Shown here: positions 1-9,078 of the stretch, one piece after another | Position numbering within the stretch: the first letter of the stretch is position 1 | Layout: the number at the start of each line of letters is the position of its first letter | Origin: Pseudomonas baltica | GTDB taxonomy: Bacteria > Pseudomonadota > Gammaproteobacteria > Pseudomonadales > Pseudomonadaceae | Direction of reading: 5' to 3' | Length of the DNA stretch: 64,000 nucleotides | Assembly: GCF_031880315.1 (NCBI RefSeq) | Contig: NZ_CP134771.1 | Span: 3,220,001-3,284,000, forward strand | The notes under the pieces: generated by a model | Told to the model about the DNA's origin: nothing | The model's database searches: none | Seen by the model: the letters and a program-made list of their open reading frames with translations, nothing else | Program-made: the position numbers and the translations under genes

Positions 1-255
1 CACCAGCACCCAGGCCAGCAAGGTGCCGATGATGCCGTTGATGATGGCGGCGGCCAGCGCCGTGCCAAAGCTCAACTTGAGCGCCGCCAGCACCCGTGGT
101 GCGGTGACGATGGTCCAGAACTGGTCCCAGGTCAGCTGGGCGGCATGGATGAACATCGCCGCCAGAGGAATCAACACAATCAGACTGAGGTACACGATGG
201 TGTAGCCCAGCGTCAGCCCGAAGCCGGGTATGACGGGGGAGATACGACGCGACAT
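1..255 (-). CDS. cysT: Sulfate ABC transporter permease CysT (5' part)
   Basis: The first 85 codons of a membrane permease that runs off the left edge. The N-terminus MSRRISPVIPGFGLTLGYT leads into a long hydrophobic helix (about residues 12-32), then a periplasmic stretch and a second helix, as in the CysT/CysU inner-membrane subunit of the sulfate/thiosulfate importer. An AGGA ribosome site lies 5 nt before the ATG at 255. It follows sbp in the same direction, with a REP pair in the 131-nt gap. This order (binding protein, CysT, then CysW and CysA outside the window) is the normal Pseudomonas layout. Only the N-terminus is visible, so CysT rather than CysW rests mainly on order and family resemblance. 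Confidence 0.85.
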   Translation of the reverse strand, partial: MSRRISPVIPGFGLTLGYTIVYLSLIVLIPLAAMFIHAAQLTWDQFWTIVTAPRVLAALKLSFGTALAAAIINGIIGTLLAWVLV

Positions 256-291
256 AGTGGTCCTTGGTTTGGCAGATTGCAGATACGCGTT

Positions 292-369
292 GGCCCCTTC
301 GCGGGGGAGAGCCCGCTCCCACAGGATACGCTTACGCCTGTGGGAGCAGTCTCTGACCGCGAAGGGGCC
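292..369. repeat. REP palindrome pair between sbp and cysT
   Basis: Nested inverted repeats: GGCCCCTTCGCGG at 292-304 pairs with its complement at 357-369, and GCTCCCACAG at 315-324 pairs with CTGTGGGAGC at 338-347. This is the usual composition of Pseudomonas REP/BIME elements. Lying inside an operon, it could form a transcript hairpin that protects or trims the abundant sbp message relative to the permease part. That role is inference. Confidence 0.8.
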
Positions 370-386
370 AGCCGCCTAAGCGCTGA

Positions 387-1397
387 TTACTGCGCCTGAT
401 AGATCTGGTCGAAAATCCCGCCATCGTTGAAGAATTTCGGCTGTGCAGTTTTCCAGCCGCCGAAGTCCTTGTCGATAGTAACCAGGTTGAGTTTCGGGAA
501 TTGCGCAGCGTATTTGGCCGCGACCTTCTCGTCACGCGGGCGGTAGAAGTTCTTCGCTGCGATCTCCTGGCCGGCCGGGCTGTACAGGTGCTCGAGGTAC
601 GCCTTGGCGATCTCTTCGTTGCCCTTCTTCTCGGCGTTCTTGTCGACCACGGCGACCGGTGGTTCGGCCAGGATCGACAGCGACGGGGTGACGATGTCGA
701 ACTTGGCGTCGCCGCCGTCTTCTTTCAGCGCCAGGTGCGCTTCGTTTTCCCAGGCCAGCAAGACGTCGCCCTGACCGTTGTTGACGAAGGTGATGGTCGA
801 GCCACGCGCACCGGTGTCCAGTACCGGGACGTGCTTGAACAGGGTCTTGAGGTATTCCTTGGCCTTGGTTTCGTCACCGCCGTTGGCTTTCAGGCCGTAG
901 GCGTAGGCTGCCAGGAAGTTCCAGCGCGCGCCACCCGAGGTTTTTGGATTAGGCGTGATGACCGAAACGCCGTCCTTGGTCAGATCGCCCCAGTCCTTGA
1001 TGCCCTTGGGGTTGCCCTTGCGCACCAGGAACACGATGGTCGATGTGTACGGGGTGCTGGCATCCGGCAGGCGGGTCTGCCAGTTTTCGGGCAGGGTCTT
1101 GCCGAGCTTGGCGATTTCGTCGATGTCACCGGCCAGGGCCAAAGTCACCACGTCAGCGCGCAAACCATCGATCACCGAACGCCCTTGCTTGCCCGAACCA
1201 CCGTGGGATTGCTGGATCTTGACGGTGTCGCCAGGGTGATCCTTGGTCCAGAAGCTGGTGAATTCGGCGTTGTAGTCCTGGTACAGCTCGCGGGTCGGGT
1301 CGTAGGACACGTTCAGCAGTTCGTAGTCTTTGGCGACGGCGGAACCGGCAAATACGGCGCTGGCGATGGCGGCCAACGCATAACGGCGAATCGACAT
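387..1397 (-). CDS. sbp: Periplasmic sulfate-binding protein
   Basis: A 336-residue solute-binding protein. A Sec signal peptide (about residues 1-22, ending SAVAKD) precedes the mature start [19 protein letters not shown], the hallmark of the Sbp/CysP family. Inner motifs QSHGGSGKQ and the [18 protein letters not shown] segment also match. It captures sulfate (possibly thiosulfate) in the periplasm for the CysTWA importer. AGGAG lies 8 nt upstream of the ATG. It sits between oscA and cysT, all on the minus strand, so it is probably expressed from the oscA promoter under sulfur limitation, with possible extra initiation in the 68-nt oscA-sbp gap. Confidence 0.95.
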   Translation of the reverse strand: MSIRRYALAAIASAVFAGSAVAKDYELLNVSYDPTRELYQDYNAEFTSFWTKDHPGDTVKIQQSHGGSGKQGRSVIDGLRADVVTLALAGDIDEIAKLGKTLPENWQTRLPDASTPYTSTIVFLVRKGNPKGIKDWGDLTKDGVSVITPNPKTSGGARWNFLAAYAYGLKANGGDETKAKEYLKTLFKHVPVLDTGARGSTITFVNNGQGDVLLAWENEAHLALKEDGGDAKFDIVTPSLSILAEPPVAVVDKNAEKKGNEEIAKAYLEHLYSPAGQEIAAKNFYRPRDEKVAAKYAAQFPKLNLVTIDKDFGGWKTAQPKFFNDGGIFDQIYQAQ

Positions 1398-1465
1398 GAA
1401 TGATGCTCCTGGAGTGTGGTTCGCGCTTCTGATGGGCGCTTTGGGTGAAACGGTAGTCGATTGGC

Positions 1466-1648
1466 TCAGCTGGGCTTGTTGCCCTGATGCTGAAGCCGGA
1501 ATTTTTCCTTGCGCTCGATTTGCACGACCTGAGCGTTGTGCACGGTGATTTCCACGGCACCGAAGCGCAGATCGCGCAACGCGCTTTGAATTTCACGCAG
1601 GATGGTGGCTTCGTCCTGTCCGTCGACACTACGCAGAGGTGCGCTCAT
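1466..1648 (-). CDS. oscA: OscA small sulfur-starvation protein (YezD/DUF2292 family)
   Basis: A 60-residue protein with a central [20 protein letters not shown] segment, then a short basic tail. This matches the YezD-like small proteins called OscA in Pseudomonas, which are tied to growth on organosulfur sources and sit just upstream of sbp. Its molecular role is not established. The ATG at 1648 is preferred because AGGAG lies 7 nt before it. The ATG at 1654 is only 1 nt from the same ribosome site. It is the first gene of the sulfate-uptake unit, preceded by a promoter with a symmetrical AT-rich operator. Confidence 0.85.
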   Translation of the reverse strand: MSAPLRSVDGQDEATILREIQSALRDLRFGAVEITVHNAQVVQIERKEKFRLQHQGNKPS

Positions 1649-1698
1649 GATCATGCTCCTATGGCAAGGGGTGCTCTGCTGAGGCAGGGCTTGAGCGA

Positions 1699-1742
1699 AC
1701 TATAAAAGAGGCGGGATATTCTTAAAAAGACTATTTAAGAAT
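1699..1742 (-). promoter_or_regulatory. oscA-sbp promoter with CysB-like operator
   Basis: Read on the minus strand, TATAGT (1699-1704) is a good -10 box. At 17-bp spacing upstream is a poor -35 (TTTTAA, 1722-1727) embedded in a perfect inverted repeat: ATTCTTAAA (1718-1726) and TTTAAGAAT (1734-1742). A weak -35 inside a symmetric AT-rich site suggests an activator-dependent promoter. CysB is the expected activator from gene context, but the site assignment is inference. Confidence 0.5.
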
Positions 1743-1792
1743 GCTTATATAACCAAATAAACATTGTTCAATCTGCCCGCCAGCTACTGTCG

Positions 1793-3697
1793 CTACAAGG
1801 CCTGCGCCCACTGAAGCTGCTCGGGAGGCACAGGACGACCGAAGCCATAGCCCTGGCCAAGTTCGCAGCCATGGCGGCGCAGGAACTCGCCCTGCTCGGG
1901 CTGCTCGATGCCCTCGGCATGCACCTGCAAGCCCATGCTGTGGGCCAGAGCGATGATGGCGCGGACGATGGCGATATCGTCTTCGTCATCTGGAAGACCG
2001 GCCACGAAGCCCTGGTCGATCTTCAGCTTGTGCACGGGCAGGCGCTTGAGGCGCAGCAACGACGAATAACCGGTGCCGAAATCATCGATCGCCAGGCGCA
2101 GGCCCAGCGCGCGCAAGCTGTGCAACTGCTCCAGCGCACGGTCCGGGTCGTCCATGACCGCGCTCTCCGTCACTTCCACTTCCAGCAGCGCCGGGTCCAG
2201 CCCGGTGCTGTCGAGGACCTGGGCAAACCCGGCATTCAGGTCAGCGTGTCCGAACAGCCGGCTCGACAGATTGACCGCAACGAATTCCAGCGCTCGCCCT
2301 TGGGCCTGCCAGGCGACCATCTGCTCGCAGGCCTGGCGCGTGACCCAACGATCGATATCGACGATCAAGCCGCTGTCTTCGGCCACCGGAATGAACTCGA
2401 TCGGCGGCACCAGGCCGCGCTGCGGGTGCATCCAGCGCACCAGCGCCTCGACGCCGACCATGGCCCCGCTGCCGAGGTCGTGCACCGGCTGGTAATAGAC
2501 GCGCAGTTCTTCCTGCTGCAAGGCCCGGCGCAGTTCGGCGCCCACCTCCAGACGCTGGCGGGCGTGGGCCGTGAGCGCTTCGGTATATAAGGCGTAGCCG
2601 CCGCGACCGCTGTTCTTGGCCTTGAACAGTGCCGAGTCGGCGTTGCGCAGCAGTTGCTCGGCGCTGCTGGCATCGTCGGGGAACAGGCTGATACCCACAC
2701 TGGCGCCCATGAACAGCGTTTGCTGGTCGAGCGTGAACGGCTCCTTGAGCGCGTTTGCCAGGCGCTGCGCCAGTTCGGCGGCCTGGGCGACCTGTACACA
2801 GTTCTCGATCAGCACGGCAAACTCGTCGCCGCCCAGCCGCGCCAAGGTCATGCTCTCACCCATCAACGCCTCCAGGCGCTGGGCGACGGCCTTGAGCAGG
2901 CGATCACCCGCCGCATGGCCGAGGCCATCGTTGACGCTCTGGAAATGATCGAGATCGATGAACAACAGCGCGCAAATACGCTTGTGCGCCCGCGCCGCGC
3001 TCAACGATTGCTCGACGCGGTCGCTGAACAACAGGCGATTGGGCAACTCGGTGAGTGGGTCGTGGTGCGCCAGGCGGGTCAGCTCTTGCGCCGAGCGCTT
3101 GCTCGCGCTGACATCGGAAAACACTGCGACATAATGGGTAATGACGCCACGCGGGGTCCGGATGACGCGGATGGTCTGCCATTGCGGGTACACTTCGCCG
3201 CTTTTGCGCCGATTCCAGATCTCGCCATGCCATTCGCCCTTGGCATCGAGATCGGCGAACAGTTGATGGTAGAAGGCAGGATCATGACGACCGGACTTGA
3301 ACTTGCTCGGATTGCAGCCGATAACCTCTTCAGCGCAGTAACCGGTGATGTCCATGAACGCTCGGTTGACGTGCACGATCTGTCCTTGAGCGTTGGTCAC
3401 CAGCACGCCTTCAAGGGTGCTGTCGAAGACCGCAGCGGCCATGCGCAGGCGGTCTTGCTCGGCACGGCGCTGGGAGCCCTCGGCAGCCAGGTCACGCAGC
3501 AGCCTGGAACGCGCGAACAGCAGCACCAAGGCGCTGAGCACGATCCAGAAATATCCGCTAATCATTTGCCCATGGGCAATTTGGACGGAATTATCGAAAA
3601 ATCTGCTCAATATTTGATCAGTGAGCACATACCAGAGCACCGACAGTGCAAGGTAAGACAGCGCTACACGCAGCGCATTTCGGGAGGGTACGGCCAT
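1793..3697 (-). CDS. Membrane-anchored PAS-GGDEF-EAL c-di-GMP protein
   Basis: A 634-residue protein. Two hydrophobic helices (about 8-28 and 45-62) anchor it, followed by a PAS domain (about 85-200), GGDEF domain (about 210-370) and EAL domain (about 385-630). The GGDEF motif is intact (RLGGDEFAVL), but the RxxD inhibitory site expected just upstream is absent. The EAL half keeps VEALVRW, EVTES, DDFGTGYSS, KIDQGFV and AEGIEQ, so it is likely an active c-di-GMP phosphodiesterase, with cyclase activity possible. The signal sensed by PAS is unknown. It stands alone on the minus strand; no strong ribosome site is visible before the ATG at 3697. Confidence 0.9.
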   Translation of the reverse strand: MAVPSRNALRVALSYLALSVLWYVLTDQILSRFFDNSVQIAHGQMISGYFWIVLSALVLLFARSRLLRDLAAEGSQRRAEQDRLRMAAAVFDSTLEGVLVTNAQGQIVHVNRAFMDITGYCAEEVIGCNPSKFKSGRHDPAFYHQLFADLDAKGEWHGEIWNRRKSGEVYPQWQTIRVIRTPRGVITHYVAVFSDVSASKRSAQELTRLAHHDPLTELPNRLLFSDRVEQSLSAARAHKRICALLFIDLDHFQSVNDGLGHAAGDRLLKAVAQRLEALMGESMTLARLGGDEFAVLIENCVQVAQAAELAQRLANALKEPFTLDQQTLFMGASVGISLFPDDASSAEQLLRNADSALFKAKNSGRGGYALYTEALTAHARQRLEVGAELRRALQQEELRVYYQPVHDLGSGAMVGVEALVRWMHPQRGLVPPIEFIPVAEDSGLIVDIDRWVTRQACEQMVAWQAQGRALEFVAVNLSSRLFGHADLNAGFAQVLDSTGLDPALLEVEVTESAVMDDPDRALEQLHSLRALGLRLAIDDFGTGYSSLLRLKRLPVHKLKIDQGFVAGLPDDEDDIAIVRAIIALAHSMGLQVHAEGIEQPEQGEFLRRHGCELGQGYGFGRPVPPEQLQWAQAL

Positions 3698-3842
3698 TGT
3701 GTTGCAAAACCCTTACACTGAAACGGCGATTATAAGCAGCGTACATTCTGCCACCATTCTTTAAAATCGCGACTGGTTTTATCCCGGCGCATGTTGATAA
3801 TGCCGGTCACGGTTTCATTTTCTACCGAGGGCTTTCTTGCCT

Positions 3843-5027
3843 ATGTGGTACAACGGTTTTCTCGATTTATCGCCTTGGCAACTGGTGGCCATCACCCTGT
3901 TGCTGACTCACGTGACCATCCTCAGCGTCACGATCTACCTGCATCGCTATTCGGCGCACCGCTCGTTGGAGCTCAATGCCGGGCTCAAGCACTTCTTTCG
4001 TTTCTGGCTGTGGTTGACCACGGGCCAGAATACCCGCGAGTGGACTGCCATCCACCGCAAGCACCACGCCAAGTGCGAGACCGTCGACGACCCGCACAGC
4101 CCCGTCATCAAGGGCCTGGGCACGGTTCTGCGCACCGGCGCCGAGCTGTATCGCGCCGAGGCGCAGAACCCGGAAACACTGCGTATCTACGGCAAGAACT
4201 GCCCCGAGGACTGGATCGAACGCAACCTGTACAGCCGCTACAAGCTGGGCGGCATCGCCATCATGGCGGTCATCGATATCGCCTTGTTCGGCGCGCTCGG
4301 CCTGACCGTCTGGGCCGTGCAGATGATGTGGATCCCCTCCTGGGCTGCCGGCGTCATCAACGGCCTGGGCCACGCAATGGGCTATCGCAACTTCGAGTGC
4401 CGTGACGCAGCCACCAATCTGGTGCCCTGGGGCATCATCGTGGGCGGCGAGGAGCTGCACAACAACCACCATACCTACCCGAACTCGGCCAAGCTGTCGG
4501 TGCGCAAGTGGGAATTCGACATGGGCTGGATGTGGATCCGCATCTTCAGCGCCCTGCGCTTGGCCAAGGTGCAGCGCGTGGCACCGATCGCCCACCGCGT
4601 CGAAGGCAAGGGCCACCTGGACATGGACACCGCCATGGCCATCCTCAACAACCGATTCCAGATCATGGCGCAGTACCGCAAGCTGGTGATCGCGCCGCTG
4701 GTGCAACAGGAGCTCGATCGCGTCGACCAGTCGGTGCGCCACCAATTCCGCCGGGCCAAGCGCCTGCTGTCGCGCGAAACCAGCCTGCTCGATGATCGGC
4801 ACCAGCAGCGCATACAGGGCATGCTGGAGCACAGCCACGCGCTCAAGGTGATCTATGAGAAGCGCCTGGCACTGCAGCTGATCTGGGCGCGAACCAGCGC
4901 GAACGGCCATGACATGCTGGCCGCCATCAAGGAGTGGGTACAGGACGCTGAAACCAGCGGTATCCAATCGCTGCACGAGTTCGCCGCCCAGCTTAAAACC
5001 TACTCGCTGCGCCCTGCCCTGGCGTGA
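3843..5027 (+). CDS. desA: Acyl-CoA/phospholipid fatty acid desaturase DesA type
   Basis: A 394-residue integral membrane di-iron desaturase. The three histidine clusters are present: HRYSAH (about residue 35), HRKHH (about 74) and HNNHH (about 209), with hydrophobic segments between them. It introduces a cis double bond in long-chain acyl groups and adjusts membrane fluidity. It resembles the Pseudomonas aerobic desaturase DesA. I chose the ATG at 3843 (MWYNGFLDL) by family resemblance. A TTG two codons upstream at 3837 is better spaced (6 nt) from the GAGG at 3827. The last 130 residues are a basic helical extension beyond the catalytic core. A compact hairpin follows the stop. Confidence 0.9.
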   Translation: MWYNGFLDLSPWQLVAITLLLTHVTILSVTIYLHRYSAHRSLELNAGLKHFFRFWLWLTTGQNTREWTAIHRKHHAKCETVDDPHSPVIKGLGTVLRTGAELYRAEAQNPETLRIYGKNCPEDWIERNLYSRYKLGGIAIMAVIDIALFGALGLTVWAVQMMWIPSWAAGVINGLGHAMGYRNFECRDAATNLVPWGIIVGGEELHNNHHTYPNSAKLSVRKWEFDMGWMWIRIFSALRLAKVQRVAPIAHRVEGKGHLDMDTAMAILNNRFQIMAQYRKLVIAPLVQQELDRVDQSVRHQFRRAKRLLSRETSLLDDRHQQRIQGMLEHSHALKVIYEKRLALQLIWARTSANGHDMLAAIKEWVQDAETSGIQSLHEFAAQLKTYSLRPALA

Positions 5028-5040
5028 GCCGTCCATCGGT

Positions 5041-5063
5041 ACGCCCCCGTAAATAGGGGGCGT
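5041..5063. terminator. Hairpin after desA
   Basis: A perfect 8-bp stem ACGCCCCC/GGGGGCGT with a 7-nt loop begins 14 nt after the desA stop. There is no immediate T run, so it is a weak or factor-assisted terminator rather than a textbook one. Confidence 0.5.
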
Positions 5064-5185
5064 CTGTCGGAACTTCGTAACAATTTTTTACTCTCAGGAC
5101 ATACTCGCCGTGTCAGCGGGCAGTGCCGTGGCTGCCTATCGCTTGCGCATTTCGCCATAGACCCCACGCCTTTTGAGATGCACCC

Positions 5186-6175
5186 ATGATGGGTATAAAA
5201 AAACCGCATTCGATTCCGTTCAAGCAGATGCCCGAAGCCGCTGAGACATTGATGGCGTTGATGCATGCTCAGGGGGAAGTGGCACGCCTGAGCGAGCGCG
5301 AGCAATTGTTCAGCTCGCTGCTGGTCAGCGTCAATGCGGTGCTCTGGGCGTTCGACTGGGAAACCCAGCAGATGATCTATGTCAGCCCGGCCTACGAGCG
5401 CATTTTCGGGCGCTCGGCCGGACTGTTGCTGGCGGACTACAACGAGTGGCGCGACAGCATCTACCCTGACGACCTGGATTACGCCGAACGTACCCTGGCC
5501 GAGGTGCTGGAGAAAGGCTCGGTCGTCGACCGCGAATACCGCATCATCCGCGCCGACGGGCAAGTGCGCTGGATCAGCGACAAGTGCTTCGTCAATCAGC
5601 AAGTGGATGCAAGCAAGGTCATCGTTGTCGGCATCGCCGAGGACATCACCGAAAAGAAGCACCTCGAAGGCGAGCTGCAACGCCTGGCCACCACCGACGT
5701 GCTGACCCAGAGCAGCAACCGCCGGCACTTCTTCGAGTGTGCCCATCGCGAGTTCGAGCAGGCCAGGCTGGACGGCACGCCCATGGGCTTCCTGCTGCTG
5801 GACATCGACGACTTCAAGATCATCAACGACTCCTACGGCCACCCTGCGGGCGATCAGGTGCTGCAGCGTATTGCTGAGAGCGGCAAAGGCGCGTTGCGCC
5901 GCGGCGATCTATTCGGGCGCATCGGTGGCGAAGAGTTCGCGGCGGTATTCCCAGGCTGTGCGCCAGAGATGGCCAAGCAGATTGCCGAACGCCTGCAGCG
6001 CGAAATTCAGCGTCTGAGCTTCAACCACAACGGCAAGCAATACGGCGTGACGGTGAGCCAGGGCCTGACCAATCTGAGCCCGGAAGACGAGATGCTCGAC
6101 GCGTTGTTTTCTCGCGCGGATACGGCAATGTACCAAGCGAAGCGTCAGGGCAAGAATCAGATCGTGCTGGCGTAG
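5186..6175 (+). CDS. PAS-GGDEF diguanylate cyclase
   Basis: A 329-residue soluble protein. A short N-terminal helix (about 10-40) precedes a PAS/PAC domain (about 42-160, ending GIAEDITEKKHLEGEL) and a GGDEF domain (about 165-329) with the active motif GRIGGEEF. The inhibitory site RRGD lies at the canonical distance upstream, so product-inhibited c-di-GMP synthesis is likely. No transmembrane segment or signal peptide is visible, so PAS probably senses a cytoplasmic cue. The ATG at 5186 is followed directly by a second ATG, and only a loose GAG-type ribosome site precedes it. Together with the PAS-GGDEF-EAL protein, it brackets desA. Confidence 0.9.
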   Translation: MMGIKKPHSIPFKQMPEAAETLMALMHAQGEVARLSEREQLFSSLLVSVNAVLWAFDWETQQMIYVSPAYERIFGRSAGLLLADYNEWRDSIYPDDLDYAERTLAEVLEKGSVVDREYRIIRADGQVRWISDKCFVNQQVDASKVIVVGIAEDITEKKHLEGELQRLATTDVLTQSSNRRHFFECAHREFEQARLDGTPMGFLLLDIDDFKIINDSYGHPAGDQVLQRIAESGKGALRRGDLFGRIGGEEFAAVFPGCAPEMAKQIAERLQREIQRLSFNHNGKQYGVTVSQGLTNLSPEDEMLDALFSRADTAMYQAKRQGKNQIVLA

Positions 6176-6198
6176 TCTTTATCGAGACGGGCTGGCAG

Positions 6199-6236
6199 TG
6201 CCCGGCCTCTTCGCGGGCAAGCCTTGCTCCCACAGT
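6199..6236. repeat. REP element
   Basis: A single REP unit (TTCGCGGGCAAGCC then TTGCTCCCACAG) in the 125-nt convergent gap between the cyclase and the HDOD gene. Confidence 0.7.
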
Positions 6237-6300
6237 CGTTTACCTGGGCAAGCAAAGTGAACAGCATTGGGGACGCGCAACCTATCAGGCCACTACGCAC

Positions 6301-7506
6301 TCAGCTACGTCGCATCCGCTGCAACTCCACCGGGCTGATCTTCAGTAACCGCGCGGTCTTGCCTTTAATCACCGCGTCCAGATCCTCGCCCGGCTTGAGC
6401 CGAGCCATCTGCGCCGCCAGATTCATCGCCAAGGCATCACGCGAATACACCCCGCCGCCCAACTGGTAGATCGCCGCGATCAGCTCGCGCAGTTCCAGCG
6501 GCAGCCGCCAGCGCGTGCGCAGCGCCGAGCCAAAACCCGCACCGTATTGCTTCAGGGAGTTGGGGATGTCTTCTTCCGAAAGGCTACCGCCGGCCAGGGT
6601 CCATTCCTGCAGACAGCGCAGCAGCGCCAGGTCGCCCAGGCAGTGCAGCAGCCCCGCGCAGTAACAACGTTCCTGATCGAGGCCCATCAAACGTGCCAAC
6701 GTGCGCCCGTATTCAGCGGTGTGCAACGACAAGTTCCAATAGTGCTCGGCAGGCTCGGCCAGGCGCGGGTCGGTGAGCCGTGCGGCCCGCTTGAGCGTCA
6801 GGCCCAGGATCAGGTTCATGCTCTGGGTCGCGCCCAGTCGGTTCATGGCCTGCAACAGGGTTTGCGCCGGGCCTTCGCGGTGCTGCGCGGCACTGTTGGC
6901 GGCAGCGATGAGTACGGCAGTGATCTGCGGATCGGCGCGCACCTCTTCTTCCAGCAACTTGAGGTTCAAGCCATCAGCCTGCAGGCTGCGCTTGACCGCC
7001 ACCTGCACGTCCGCCAACAACGGCGCACCGTCGGACTGCTCGCGGCGGCTGTCCAGAAACCGATTGAGGACCATCCCCGGCATGATCGCCGGCACTTCGC
7101 AAAACACCGGGGCGCCGCCGCTGAGCAGCAAGGTTTCGAGGCGTTGGCGCAGCGACTCGACATTCAGGGGTTTGGTCAGATACGCCGTAGGCGCCAGCGG
7201 CAAGGCCTCGCGCACGCTGGCGGCGTCGCTGCGGCTGCTGATCAGGATGAACGGCAGGATGCGATCCGACCGGGTCCGCCGCGCGTGGCGCAACAGGTCC
7301 AGCCCATCCACGCCCGAAAGCTCGCGCGAGGCCAGCACCAGATCGGGATGCTGCGCCAGCCTGGCCACCGCCTGCAAACCGTTCTCGCAGATGTCCACCA
7401 CGGCGTCGCAGCGCACGGTCAGGATAATCTGGGTCAGGAGGTCACGGGTCCAAGGGTCGGTCTCCGCAATCAGTATTCGCGGCGCCGTCACCGACTCTTC
7501 GCTCAT
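6301..7506 (-). CDS. Pseudo-receiver/HDOD domain signalling protein
   Basis: A 401-residue protein. Residues 9-125 form a response-regulator receiver fold (RILIAETDPWTRDLL ... PFILISSRSD ... TAYLTKPL). Residues about 140-350 are an HDOD domain (LEEEVRADPQITAVLIAAAN, MNLILGLTLKRA, GLDQERCYCAGLLHCLGDLALL). The phospho-acceptor position reads DLVLASREL: serine stands where aspartate belongs, and one acidic-pocket residue is threonine. The lysine (TKPL) is kept, so phosphorylation-independent signalling is likely. HDOD proteins modulate signalling, motility or stress responses without a known enzymatic product. It is monocistronic and lies upstream of a strong bidirectional terminator. Confidence 0.85.
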   Translation of the reverse strand: MSEESVTAPRILIAETDPWTRDLLTQIILTVRCDAVVDICENGLQAVARLAQHPDLVLASRELSGVDGLDLLRHARRTRSDRILPFILISSRSDAASVREALPLAPTAYLTKPLNVESLRQRLETLLLSGGAPVFCEVPAIMPGMVLNRFLDSRREQSDGAPLLADVQVAVKRSLQADGLNLKLLEEEVRADPQITAVLIAAANSAAQHREGPAQTLLQAMNRLGATQSMNLILGLTLKRAARLTDPRLAEPAEHYWNLSLHTAEYGRTLARLMGLDQERCYCAGLLHCLGDLALLRCLQEWTLAGGSLSEEDIPNSLKQYGAGFGSALRTRWRLPLELRELIAAIYQLGGGVYSRDALAMNLAAQMARLKPGEDLDAVIKGKTARLLKISPVELQRMRRS

Positions 7507-7574
7507 CTTCAGTCGCTCCCTGCAATCAAAAGGCTATTGATCTACTTATTAACGGCCGGTATTGCCGTTTGTGC

Positions 7575-7603
7575 AAAAAAAAACCCGCCGAAGCGGGTTT
7601 TTT
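7575..7603. terminator. Bidirectional intrinsic terminator after gabT
   Basis: A run of As, then AAACCCGC, loop CGAA, GCGGGTTT and more Ts. The stable stem with a tetraloop and T runs on both strands ends gabDT transcripts on the minus strand. Confidence 0.9.
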
Positions 7604-7620
7604 CATTCAACGATGAGAAT

Positions 7621-8901
7621 TCACGCCAGTTCGGCGAAGCACTCTTCGATGATGGCCAGGCCTTGCTTCAGTTGCTCGTCCGGCGCGGTCAGCGGCACCA
7701 GAATACGCAACACGTTGCCGTAAGTGCCGCAGGACAGCAGGATCAGACCCTTGTCGCGAGCCTTGGAGACCACCTGCGCCACTGCCGCAGCGTTCGGCTT
7801 GTGGCTGTCACCGCCTTCGAACAGCTCGATGGCGATCATCGCGCCCAGAGCACGGACATCACCGATGACCGGGTACTTGGCCTGAATCGCCTTGAGCTCG
7901 GTGACGATCAGCTCGCCCACCGACTTGCTGCGATCCAGCAGGTGCTCTTCTTCGAACACCTCCATCACCGCCAACGCCGCCGCACAGGCGATCGGGCTAC
8001 CGGCGTAGGTGCCGCCCAGGCCACCTGGAGCGATGGCATCCATGTACTCGGCCTTGCCGCACACGCCGGCCAGCGGGAAGCCGCCCGCGATCGACTTGGC
8101 GAAAGTGGTCAGGTCAGCAACCACGCCCATTTGCTCCATGGCGAAGAAGGTGCCCGTACGGCCAGCGCCGGTCTGTACTTCGTCGGCGATCAGCAGAATG
8201 CCGTGCTGGTCGCACAGCGCGCGCAAGCGGGTCATGAACGCCTTCGGCGCCACATAGAAACCACCCTCGCCCTGAACCGGCTCGATGATGATCGCGGCGA
8301 TGTCCTTGGGCTCGGCATCGTTTTTGAAGATGCGCTCGATGCTGGCGATGGAGTCGTCGACGCTGACGCCATGCAGCTCGCACGGGTACAGGGCGCGGAA
8401 CACACCGCCGGGCATCAGGCCCATGCCGGCCGAGTACGGCACGACTTTACCGGTCAGGCCCAAGGTCATCATGGTGCGGCCGTGGTAAGCGCCGGTGAAG
8501 GCGATCACGCCAGCACGGCCGGTAGCGGCACGGGCGATCTTGACGGCGTTCTCGACCGCTTCCGAACCGGTGGTCACCAGCAGGGTCTTCTTGGCGAAGT
8601 CGCCCGGTACCTTGGCGTTGATTTTTTCGCACACTTCAACGTACGGCTCGTACGCCAGCACCTGGAAGCAGGTGTGGGTGAGCTTGTGCAGTTGCGCCTC
8701 AACGGCGGCGATCACTTTTGGATGCACGTGGCCCGTGTTGAGCACCGCAATACCGCCGGCGAAATCGATGAACTCGCGGCCTTCGACGTCAGTCACGGTA
8801 GCGTTCTGCGCCGACTCGGCGAAGATCGGGTGAATCTGGCCCACGCCGCGGGGTACCGCAGCGACGCGGCGCTGCATCAGGGATTCGTTGGTCTTGCTCA
8901 T
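7621..8901 (-). CDS. gabT: 4-aminobutyrate aminotransferase
   Basis: A 426-residue class III PLP aminotransferase that moves the amino group of GABA to 2-oxoglutarate, giving succinate semialdehyde. The PLP lysine lies in TTFAKSIAGGFPLAG. Other fold signatures are LLVTTGSEAVENAVK, AYHGRTMM, IIEPVQGEGGFYVAP and LIADEVQTGAGRTG. GAGG lies about 6 nt before the ATG. It follows gabD with a 177-nt spacer and ends in an intrinsic terminator, forming the usual Pseudomonas gabDT unit. A second, divergent family member lies at about 22-23.3 kb. Confidence 0.95.
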   Translation of the reverse strand: MSKTNESLMQRRVAAVPRGVGQIHPIFAESAQNATVTDVEGREFIDFAGGIAVLNTGHVHPKVIAAVEAQLHKLTHTCFQVLAYEPYVEVCEKINAKVPGDFAKKTLLVTTGSEAVENAVKIARAATGRAGVIAFTGAYHGRTMMTLGLTGKVVPYSAGMGLMPGGVFRALYPCELHGVSVDDSIASIERIFKNDAEPKDIAAIIIEPVQGEGGFYVAPKAFMTRLRALCDQHGILLIADEVQTGAGRTGTFFAMEQMGVVADLTTFAKSIAGGFPLAGVCGKAEYMDAIAPGGLGGTYAGSPIACAAALAVMEVFEEEHLLDRSKSVGELIVTELKAIQAKYPVIGDVRALGAMIAIELFEGGDSHKPNAAAVAQVVSKARDKGLILLSCGTYGNVLRILVPLTAPDEQLKQGLAIIEECFAELA

Positions 8902-9078
8902 GATGTCCTCATTCGCCGCTCATCGGTCGGCGTGGTTCAAGGAGAAAACAGCCAGGGTCAACGGTGGCAGCATACGATGATCGACTGCCACGGCCTCCCG
9001 ACTGGAAAATGATAGTGCGGGCCAAACGCCCGCGGAGCGTCGCTCTCGCGCCCCACGGGTGGGTACTACCGCTGCCGG

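Noticed and set aside
6547..9012. An 821-codon open frame on the plus strand
   Set aside because: It is antisense to the HDOD gene and gabT, both with strong family motifs. Long antisense frames are common in high-GC genes; its translation shows no recognisable domain.
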